From contig CM067067.1 of the NCBI GenBank assembly GCA_033980235.1, forward strand, positions 25,110,603 through 25,174,602: 64,000 nt of DNA. Reading direction: 5' to 3'. Position 1 is the first letter of the stretch. Each line of letters opens with the position of its first letter. The notes under the pieces are model-generated. The model searched no databases and was not told the DNA's origin. It saw nothing but the letters and a program-made list of their open reading frames with translations. This DNA is from Diadema setosum. Its lineage: Eukaryota; Echinodermata; Echinoidea; Diadematoida; Diadematidae. The translations under genes were made by a program, and so were the position numbers. This document shows, piece by piece, positions 33,501 through 45,500 of this stretch.

Positions 33501-36500
33501 ATGAAAAAAATTTTCCATGAATTACGATGTTGCCGGCAATAAAGGGGGAATGTTTTGAACTCCTATTAAAGTGCACTCTGTGTCAACATCTGCCTACATT
33601 ATGACTTTTAAAAACAACTTCAATGTGTAATCCTGCATAATGGACAGTTTCTGGAATAATTTTGACTTTTAACTCCTGATTGACAGCTGGGGGAAGAACT
33701 GATAACTAACAAGTTAAGCGAGCATAGGGAAAAGAAGGGAGTTTCTGATCGCGCTGAAGCCACTGTCCATGAATGACAAACACTTCATCAGCGGTAAACA
33801 AATCACTGGACGACCTTTACCTTCCACTATGATAACAGCGTCGAAGGAATGCTTGAGGAACATCTGATCGAGGGCCCACTTGTAGTGGCGTGCAATCTTG
33901 TAGTAGCCTTCAAACTTCTTCTGGTTTGTTGGCAGTTTAATTGGACTCAAGTCCGGTTGCTACAGAGAGAGACAAACATTCACTTTAGTAGAAGCCATTG
34001 AAGTTTCCCAAAGTTTCCGTAATTTGTTGCATGCACATAAGTGGGGTGGGGGGGGGGGGTGAGGAAGCAGACCGAACTAAGATAAACCATGTACAGGAAA
34101 TAATCAAGTACAGAGCAGTTCTGTTATTGTTCACATGAGATTCAGATGTTTATCAAGAACTGCTGACTGTACATGGGTTCTTTGACCAATTACTAGCATT
34201 TAAAAAGAAAAAAAAAAAGAAATTGAACAGTCAGGGGCAGAAAATACTTGGGAAGGAATTGTTTTGGATCTTGTCAGATTTTGAATTTTCATCACATCTT
34301 TTAGCATGTAAAATAATTCTGATCCAAACAAGACCATTGATTGGTGTACCAATTACCAATCGCTGAGGAAACAAACAAAAAAAAAAACCTCTACAAGTCC
34401 GGCTAACATTTGTATTCTGGCTCTAAAACTAAGAATCTCTCACCGTTTTTCTTCTTAACATGAAAATCACTAACTTTTGCAGACTTGAACTGCCTCTTTC
34501 TAATAAGAACTGATTTGTAGATACAGAGAAGTAAATGATAATTCTGCACTCTGTACACTGATGATTATCAAAACGGAATGCCAAAGTTACAGTTACAAAT
34601 ATACAATTCCTCTATGTGAGTGTAGGGCCCTACAGCAAATACATACACACACAGATGTTAGGACCTCCTGTGAGTTTTGACATGAATATGGCCTTATTTC
34701 CTGGGGCTAAACGACAGGTAAAAGTACATGGTTTTCATAAACAGTATTTGCTTGTTGTTGTTGCAGTTTTTGTATCTCTTGAATACGGCAGAATTTCTTG
34801 TAATTTCGCAGCAGTACAGTCAGAGGGGCTGCTGGGGAGAACTCTACATGATGAACATCACAAGGATAAATCAAACTGTACCTTGAATGACGTTAATGCA
34901 AAACCAGAAATTTTCAGGTACATGTACATGAAACTTGTTACATTTTTTTTGCACGAATTCAAGATACGCAAAAATGAAATGCACACAATTTTTTCCCACG
35001 TAGAGCAGTAGCAATATTGTGAAAATTTCATGCTAAACAAAAAAAAAAAAAAGCCATCGGCTCCAATTCGTGAAAGCTTTGGCCCACCATTGTTTCTGGT
35101 TTTTACAGTATGTGCTTTGTGATTTCATCCATTTACATTGTAGTTGCTACAACATTCTTCTTCTTCTTCCTGTTCAGTACTGTCCACCTTTGGTGTATTG
35201 TCGTACTGTTGGCAGGCATGATATGGAGGTGTTTATGTACAGTGCCGGTTAAAAATGACTACATTTTCTACAGTGCAGCTAAAAACATCTCATCCCCTTC
35301 TGGCGGAGTTGTGCTGTTCGTGAACAACAACAACAACATCAAATAAATGACAATCTGAACAACAACAAACAATACATGTACTTCAAACAAAGTTTTTGTC
35401 GGTTTTTTTTCCCCTTCTGGTCTAACAAAACAATAGGCTGGCGTCAAACTGTATTCAAACTTACTTGCATGTGAACCACCTTACTGCCAAACTCACGGAT
35501 CGCATCAGCTGTCTTCCTGTCCCCACAGTCCTGGCTCACATAGATGGGGAACTGCTGGGCTGATGGTCGCGTGCTGCATGGATGAAAGCACACACACACA
35601 CCATTTGAAAAAAAGATTATATTTAAATACAAATAGATGAATGACACATTCTCTTGAACTGTTTGAGCAGTGTTCAGTTAAAGGGGAATTCTTTCTTACC
35701 AGATTAGCTTATAACTGGCATGGAATTCCCCCTTGATATGCACAGATCTGAGATGTGCAACTATGAATAATACAACAAATGGTCAGAATTTGTTTATAGT
35801 TTGTTCTTTTCTTACTTTTTGAGATACGTAGCAATTTTCCATCACATCATAGTGCTCACAGCACTTAATGATATGCCATCAGTGCTACAGTGTATTATTA
35901 AACCTGTTGCACACTCCATCCCCCCCTCCCCCACCACCACCATCACCACAGGAGTAATACAAGCAGGATGCCCTGCTTTTAGTTACCCACAACAAACTCT
36001 TGGGCTTCCTACCAGACACAGGGAATCAATTTCCTGGTATCGCATTGCCAATTTGCTCTGCATTTCTTTAATCCACTGCTACACAAACTATTTTTTGTGT
36101 CACAGCAGTTTTCTCCCGTAGAAGTGTACAGAATATCATTTGAACTATTTACCGGTATTGCTCATCAAATTTAAGTTGCAAAACTATTCCCCGCAGGCAA
36201 CCATTTCGTAATACCTGGGCAGAGAGACATGAAGTTTGAATGAATTCATCTGTCCTGCTTCAATACATAAGTACAGGCCATACTAAGGCTCAAAATCCTG
36301 TTCTTGTTGAAAGCAAAGAGTCTTTCAACGGTAAATGTACGACTGAAATAAATTCCATGATATTCCAAACACTGCTTTATTTATCATTGGTGTTTGTGAC
36401 TTTTTGTGTCCACACAGCTGGTATGTATCTGTATTTCTTCACAGTACAATGTAGCACATTCAACTGGAAACTGGCTCGTACAATATTGCAGATGGATGTC

Positions 36501-39500
36501 AAAATGATACTGATATGGCATTGTAGCATTAAACATTTAAAGATGTTCCTTCATGTTCTAAAAAGACATTCGATAATCACTCATCATTTAAATTATGAAT
36601 GCTTGTATACCACACTATGCAGATGATGATACGACTCACGGCCGTGTCCGTGAATTTACATCATAAAAAAAAAAGTATCCCGCAGAAATACGAGACAAAC
36701 CAGAATCCGTGGAAAAGTTATTTATTTTGTAGATACACCCATTTAATAATTCTACATTTGCTGGAAAAGCCCATTCATTTTCTCTTCAAAATAGAACAAT
36801 ACATCGCCGTCGGATGCAACGTTACAGAGCAGAGTGTACGGGCCTCTACACATTCGAATGTGTTCATGCGTGCGTGCAGACAGCTGACAGACCAGGGGAT
36901 GGGGACCCTGGCCCCTGTTTCATAAAGCTGTTCGTAAAGTTACGAACGACTTACGAGCGACTGGTGATCAGTTCTGTTGTGCTATACTTATCAGAATTTC
37001 CATAATTCAGCACAAGAACTGATCACCAGTCGCTCGTAAGTCGTTCGTAACTTTACGAGCAGCTTTATGAAACATCCCCCAGTTGCATTGGACAGCTAGC
37101 TACAGCTGTACAGACGTCCCCAGACACACACGCACACTTTGCCAATACGGCGCGGCACGGCCAGTAGCGCCACACTGCACTGGCACCGTACCTTCCGACA
37201 CTGCACACACATATTGGTCACAATGACATGAAAATGTATACAAACTCGATACAATCCTCACAAGCATTTGTACAGTACAATTCATCCGCTTAAGATATGA
37301 TCAAGAAACGGGGAAAAATATGAACAATGCGCGAAATAATTATGCGTGGAATATCAGCGATTGTTCGCAATAATGTTGCCGCTATCGCGTTCACGACGTA
37401 CCGAGTGCGCAGTACATCACAACCCAGGCCGGCCCGCGCCGCCCGCCCATCCAAGTACAGTTCGACTACTTTGTGGGTCATTCCTTCTTGCCGAGCTCGC
37501 AGTATCACTGTGAAATGCATGCGTTATTACATACGCACTACAGAAGCTACAGCTGTACTACAGCTGCGTAATTAGAAATGAGACATCATCACGATTGGTA
37601 GGTGAATTGTCGATTTTTTTTTTTTCGGCGGCCGAAAAAATAGTAAATATCAAAAAAGTCGATGCGGCAACTGAAAATCGATGCGGGCGGCGAGCGGGCT
37701 GGGACGAGAATTATGAATTTCTTGGTATTTTCAGCGCCATTTTGAAAATAGTAAATAGTAAACTAGAAATGTCGCTTTGGCGACTGGTATGCCTCCGCCA
37801 TAATGCATGATTTTCCCAATAGGTCTAGATAGTACATGTGGACAATGTGTGATTACATTTTCACAAAATTGGCAAAATATTGAAATGACAAGTTTGTCAC
37901 AAATGTGTTGAATGTTCACCTTCCTTGACCTAGGTTTAATTGGATGAATAGGAGAGCATGTATCTAGGGATTTAAGGACTTTAACTCGACTTTGACCCAT
38001 TCATACATTTAGGCATTGAGTAATTTTCAAGGTACAGGTGTGGAGAAAAAGTGCAATTTCTGAATTGAATAGTAAATTGTTACCATTTTCATCTGGCCCT
38101 TGACCCTAAAATTCATAAGATAATCACTGTCAGGTAGAACATGCATAATATGTACTAAGTTTCAAGATAACTTGAGCCACTTCCGAGATATGGAGGAAAA
38201 AGTTAGTTCAGCACTTTCACTTGATCTTTAACCTTTTGACCTTAGAGGCAAAAGAAGAAGAAAAAAAAACTTTCCAGAGAATTTCTATTAGGTTACACAT
38301 GTATGCATACACCAAGTGTAAAAAAAAAATAACCCTGCTGGCATTGCATGATAGGAGGGAAATAGTAAAATTTTGAAGTGTTGCACTTGACCTTTGACCC
38401 CATGAACCCTACATTCTCTAGATAATCACTTCCAGTCAGTATATGTATAAATACTATGTTCCATGAAGATACCTTGAACAATTTTCCAAGGTATGGAGGA
38501 AAAAAAAAAAAGTTTTAATATTTTTACTTGACCTTTTGACCTTTGACCTTTGACCTTTGACCTCATGACCCAAACTTTCACCAGAGAATCTTAATTGGGT
38601 AATACAGGTATACACTAAGTTTCAAGAAAATATCTTCAGGCATTCAATAGATATGGTGGAAATAGTGAAATTTTATGTATTTGACCCTGACCTTTTGACC
38701 TTTGACCTTTGACCTCATGACCCAAACTTTCAACAGAGAATCTTAATTGGGTAATACATGTATACACTAAGTTTCAAGAAAATATCTTCAGGCATTCAAT
38801 AGATATGGTGGAAATAGTGAAATTTTATGTATTTGACCTTGACCTTTTGACCTTTGACCTTGAGCATGTGCACCCAAAAGTTGATAGGCACAACTTCACC
38901 CCCTAATACACATACATGCCAAGTTTCATTAGGATACCTCAACGGGTTTTGATAGTTACCTTGTCCACAAAATTCATTACGGACGGACGGAAGGACGGAC
39001 GGAAGGACGGACGGAAGGACGGACGGACGGACGGACGGACGGACGGACGGACAACCCGAAAACATAATGCCTCCGGCACCACTTCGTGGCGGAGGCATAA
39101 AAAATCGACGCGGCAGCCAAAATCGATGCGCGCGAGGACGAGAAACTGGTTTCTTTTTTTACTTGGCCTAACAATTCTGTTTAAATGAGGGATTGAAAAT
39201 AGCACAATAATTTGTTTGCCCCATATTTCATGTGACATACATGTGTATTTTCCACATTCACATTGGATCCAATGATGGATCGTGGGGACAGTCAGGAGAG
39301 ATCTTACAATGTGTATCTTGTTACGACCAAAATCACTCTGAGAATGATCGCACAAAAGAAACAATCAACTAATGTTCAGGCGGTTTATTAACAGTGATAT
39401 TGTGGGTACAGACTCGTAATCGGTTTTCACATCAGTACAATAATGATCAATAGAAACAGTTACAAATCAGTAATGAAATCACTTACACTTAGTACATGCA

Positions 39501-42500
39501 ATATCCCTGGAAATGTCCAAATACGATGCTTGATGCACAAAGGAATGATCCACGATGCACCGATGAATGATACCTTCGACGTAAATCCAGAGGTGCAGGT
39601 TGTGATAATCCCCGGGGTAAAATCCACAATGTACAATATGTCCACAGCGAAACGTGCAAAATCCAAAAGTTATGACGACCACGTCCAGTTGATGCGTTGA
39701 ATGATGATTCACTTTATAATGTCCAGCGAGGAATCCAGCCCGTCACAGCTTTGCCGTAACAATGTCCGTTGACATTAAAATATGGAGTCTATCTCCAACG
39801 TAGGCAAATTAATTCTCTGCAGGCAAAATGTCTCCCAGGCCTTATCTCCACAAACACAGTTTGTATAGCAGGTCAGCAGGTAACACAGGACTGACTATAA
39901 CAAGTCGCTTCAGAGCCAGAAGTGACGTAACTCTCAGAGCAGAGGTGTTGGGTACTCTGCCTACCTCAGAATTCCTCCTGCTTATATACTACCCATTCAC
40001 CCCTTTCTAGTACATTCTGTAATTTTCTCCAACCTGGGGCTACATACCTGAACATACTAGCAAGTCCAAATTCCAGGAATCCTGGATGACTCACTGCCTA
40101 ATATGTGCATAACATCATTGCCAAAATTAACTACCAATCACATTGGGTTACAAGGGCAGTGCCTTACTCAGCCAGCACTTCCTAGAATTTTCTGGAATGG
40201 GTTAAATCATTCTAGATTGAGTGAGCTATAATGTATTTCCTGTCACATGCATACATGTACTGTAGCTACATTGTATACCACATAGAAAATTCTCCACTGA
40301 TCTGGTCAGCCTGTATGTACGATATCTATATCATATAGAATGTTCTCCATTATTCTGGTCCACCTGTGTACAACACATTAAAACAACCATGCATACAGCC
40401 TTGATACATGTACATAACTACTTGTGTGTACATTTGTGACACCATCCCCCATGGGAAAAAGAAAGCCTTGCCGTAGCAAGGGTTTCTTTTACCGTCACAA
40501 TCTCTCATTGTTATTTACAACGAATGTGAGGTAAAATCCAAGTCAAGCAGCAATAATCACATACTATCACAGGCCTTTTAAATAGCCTCATTACTTCCAT
40601 GTTCTCTTTTCATGGATACCATTTACATTGATATTGCTTGTATTCTTGAAACTTATACAATCATGTCAAACTGTTTTGCATACATTAATGGATATGCTAA
40701 ACACATACACTGTAAATGATATGCGGTGAAAACTTTTCACCTTTGATACTCTCCATGTTACACTCTTGACAAAGCGTCAGCAATTACATTATTTTTGCCT
40801 GCCACATGTTTGATTTGGAGTGCATATGGCTGCGTCATCATGCTCCATCTGAACAATCTGTTGTTCTTCATTTTAAACCGGTCTAAAAAGACCAAGGGGT
40901 TGTGGTCAGTATAGACCGTGATCTCCCATTTGCTATTGGTCAAGTACACTTCATATTGCTGGAGGGCAAGGATGAGACTGAGAGCCTCCTTCTCGATAGT
41001 TGAGTACTTCTTTTGGTATGCGTTCAACTTTTTGGAAAAGTAGCTAACCGGACGTTCAGTGCCTTCTTCATCTTCTTGGAGCAAAACCGCTCCCACTCCT
41101 ACATCACTAGCATCTATTGCCACTTTGAATGGCTTTTGGAAGTCAGGAGCTGCCAAAACAGGCTCATTAGCAAGGACTGCTTTTAGTTTCTCGAAGGCTC
41201 TTTGACACTCATCAGTCCAGGTGTACTTTGCCTTGCCCTTCAGCAGGTTTGTTAGGGGGGTGACTACAGTGCTGAAATTCGGTACAAATTTCCTGTAGAA
41301 ACCAGCCATGCCCAGAAATCTGAGCAACTCCTTCTTGGATTGGGGGATGGGAAAGCCTAGTATAGCTTCTACCTTGGCTTCTCTTGGCAATACCTGTCCT
41401 TGACCGACTACATGCCCGAGATACACCACTTTGGCCTTTGCAAATTCACTCTTTGCCAGATTAATCACCAATCCGGCCTTCTTAAGTCGATCAAAGAGTT
41501 GCCGCAAGTGTGTAATGTGCTCTTCCCACGTGTCACTATACACTAGAATGTCATCAATGTATACTACACAGTTGTCAAGTCCGGCAATGATTTGGTTTGT
41601 CAGCCGTTGGAAGGTGGCCGGAGCATTTTTCATGCCAAATGGCATTTATACTTTGCATTGGAACAAGCCATCTGGTGTGGCAAAGGCAGAAATCTCCCTG
41701 GCTTTGTCGGTCAAGGGCACTTGCCAGTATCCCTTTAGAAGGTCTATTTTACTGACATATGCAGAATTTCCGACCCTGTCAATGCAGTCTTCTAGTCTGG
41801 GAATGGGGAAAGAGTCTGTTTTCGTCACGGCATTCACCTTTCTGTAATCTATACAGAATCTTTGAGACCCATCCGGTTTGGGCACCATGACGATTGGGGA
41901 GCTCCAACTGCTTTTACTCGGTTCTATTATGTCATTGTCTAGCATGTATTGAACCTCTTCCCTTACTTTTTGCAGTTTGCTCGGGTTTAACCTGTAAGGG
42001 TTTTGCTTGATAGGGTCAGCATCTCCTACATCAACATCATGTATAGCCAGAGGGGTGCAACCTGGTTTGTCTTTACACACTTCTTTGTACTCATGTAACA
42101 GACTAGTCACATCTTTCCTCTGATTTTCAGGTAGGTAGTTCAGTGCCTCATCTACTTTCCCTAACATCTCTGAGTTAGACAACCTGGCACTAGAGGGCTC
42201 ACTTCCATTCTCATCTTGAGCTTCTCCCTCTTCATCTACTTCTTCTTCTACCACCTGAGCTACGCCTACCGGCTGACTAGCCTTTCTCTCATAGTACTCT
42301 TTCAGCATGTTTACATGACACACCCTCTGATCTATTTTTGTCTGCCTTTCTCTTCATTGAGTCTTGTGACACTTTCAAGTGTTCCCTAGCTACCTCACAA
42401 GCCTTTGAAAGCCTTTCACGAAACTTTGACACATAGTCAAGTAGGTGGACCTCATCATCCTCAGTCATGAATTTCTCTTTGATGAGCTTCAATGGGCCCC

Positions 42501-45500
42501 TAACTTCATGACCGTACACCAACTCAAATGGGCTGAAACCCGTCGACTCATTTGGGGAGTCCCTCGTTGCGAACAGCAGGAAAGGGATGCCCTTATCCCA
42601 ATCCTCGGGATACTCCTCACAAAATGCCCTAATCATTGTCTTTAGGGTCTGGTGGTAGCGCTCCAACGCACCTTGGGATTGGGGATGATAAGCTGACGAC
42701 TTCAGCTGCTTCACACCCAAACGATACATCACCTCTTGAAATATGCCTGACATGAAATTTGACCCTTGGTCAGACTGCACTTCCTTGGGCAACCCATACC
42801 TAGTGAAAAACTGCACTAGAGCATCTACCACAGTCTTAGCAGTGATATTTCGCAACGGGATAGCCTCTGGAAACCGTGTAGACATATCCATGATTGTCAA
42901 GAGGTACTTATGACCCGACCTAGTCCTAGGCAAAGGTCCAACACAGTCAACTAGAACCCGACTGAATGGTTCTTCAAACGCAGGTATCGGAATCAATGGC
43001 GCCGGCTTCACTGAATGCTGTGGTTTACCAGCCACCTGACATGTGTGACAAGTCTTGCAAAACTCAGCCACATCCACATTCAATCCTGGCCAATAGAAAT
43101 GCCTCATGATCCGATCCTTTGTCTTTCTGACGCCTAAATGGCCGCCAACTGGTAACTCGTGAGCAATCCTCAAGATCTCACCGCGGTAACTGGGAGGGAC
43201 AACAACTTGACGGACCACCGTCCAATCCTCATCAGCTGGCCTATGGGGAGGTCTCCACTTCCTCATCAAAATGCCATCTTTGACATAATAGCACTCAGGG
43301 ACCTTTTCAGCCTCAGCCTCAGAACACGCCGTCTGAGACAAGCCTTTCAACTCAGAGTCTGCCTGCTGTGCTTCAACCAAGGAAGACTTGCTAAACAGCC
43401 CATCACTGTTAGCCTCGGAGCCTAATACAGCAACCCCATCATTCAAATCCTTGAAAAAGGTTTCTGCCAACCAAACACCGGAATTCTCCTCCACATCAAC
43501 AGAATCCGCATCATCTTGAACAGCTCTACGAGCCTGAGACCTAGTCACAACACAATCTGGGAAAATCCCAGGAAACTCCTCCTGCAACTGCTCAGTTTCA
43601 GCAACCACCACTGGTTTATCCGAAACAACTGAAGACGCAACCACCTTATCCCCAGCCAAGTCATTCCCCAACAGGAAGTCAATGCCTACCATGGGCAACT
43701 CAGGAACAACTCCAACAGTGACAGGACCAGAAACTAGGTCACACTTCAAATCCACTCTATACAGTGGTACTGACATATAACTGCCATCAACAGTCTGAAT
43801 CAAGACTTTTGCATTCACTGCACTATCTGGTGGAAAAGTCATACCACCATCCACCATCAACGACTGAGAGGCCCCCGTATCCCGCAGGATGACTACTGGT
43901 TTACCTGCCTCACCAGAAGTACATGGGGTCACCTCACCATCAAACAAAAAGCTACGATAGCTCTCATCCACCTGCTTCAGCCTATCTTTGAATTTGGGAG
44001 ACTGACTTTCAATGGCCTGTGTTTCACTGAACGGGACACTGTTTTCGGGTAGGACACTTTTTGACATGACAAATCCCATGTCCTTCTTTGTTTTGTTCTG
44101 CAACTTCCAACACTGTGACTTTACATGCCCTGTCTTGTTACAGTGAAAACATTTGATGACATTTGCACTTGTACTGGACCCTTTGTCAGATTGAGGCTTT
44201 GGTGCCGATGAAGTTTCAGAACTCGTGCCTTTTTCAGGACCAGCATTTTTTGGATTGCTCGACTGATTTTTGTCTCTCTTATTTCCAGAGAAATTCCTGA
44301 AAGGTGGTCTGTTGTCATTTCTGTGGGTCAGCTCATACTCATCAGCCATCAAGGCTGCTTTATGCAAACTTGTCACTTTGTGATCATCCAAATGCGACCG
44401 CACACTGAAAGCAACACTCTTTTTGAATTCTTCCAAGAGAACAACCTCACGTAGGTTATCAAAATCCTGATCCACTTTCAGGGATCTGTACCACCTATCA
44501 AAGATCATTTCTTTTTCACGAGCAAACTCAACATGTGTCTGGCCTGGTTTGCGGTACGAATTTCTGAACTTATGTCTGTATGCCTCTGGCACCAACTCAT
44601 AAGCATTCAACACTGCCTTCTTGACTGTAGCATAGTCACGTGATTGCTCTTCAGAGAGAGATGAGTACACATCAGCTGCTTTGCCGACAAACACACTTTG
44701 CAGGAGCAAGGGCCAAAATTCCTGTGGGCAGTTCAAACTGTTAGCCACCTTCTCCAATGACACAAAGTATGCATCAACTCTGTTTTCTTCAAACTTTGGC
44801 ACCAATCGAATATTCTTTGCCAAATCAAATTCAGAGGGAGCCCTTTCATGATTTCCGACAGTCTGTGCATGAGCCATTTCCATCTCACGCAATTTCACCT
44901 GTTGCTCCACTTCAAATTTCTTCTGTTCCATTTCAAGTTTCTTCATTTCAATTTCTCTTTGTTTGTCCCTTTCCTTCATTTCCATTTCTAGCCTCATCTT
45001 CTCTTTCTCCAGTTCTAATTCCCTTGCTCTTTCTCTCTCCTTCATTTCCAATTTAGCAAGCTCAAGCCTCGTTTGATCTGAAATTTGAGCTCGATCTTGA
45101 GTGTCAATTTCTTCTTTGAGCTCCATGTGACCAGCTACTAAGTCAAGAATTTCTGCCTTTCTTACACCTTGTGGAACATCAACATTTAAATGCTGTGCAA
45201 CAGCGGTCAAATCACATTTGCGTAACCTTTGCAAATCTTTGAGGGACAAATCTGTCCTCTGAACAAATGTCTGAACATCCATTGTACTGATTGACATTGT
45301 CACAATGTATTACACACAATATGCAATTGAACAATCAACTCACTGGTATTTTTTCTGTACCAATATTCTGGATTCCGGAACGTTCCAAATTCTAAGTTTT
45401 GGCTTTAAATTCACTTCTCGAACACAAGCCCCCAATTTTGTTACGACCAAAATCACTCTGAGAATGATCGCACAAAAGAAACAATCAACTAATGTTCAGG

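Noticed and set aside
37327..37575. Plus-strand 82-codon ORF and minus-strand partner in the CpG-rich patch
   Set aside because: Both strands are open because of high GC; neither shows a domain or splice support.
38796..39364. Repetitive VRPS/DGRK protein
   Set aside because: It is the GGACGGAC minisatellite at the end of repeat copy B read in various frames. Similar frames appear at each copy.
42445..45056. Plus-strand ORFs opposite the retrotransposon gag-pol
   Set aside because: They are antisense shadows of the retroelement coding region.
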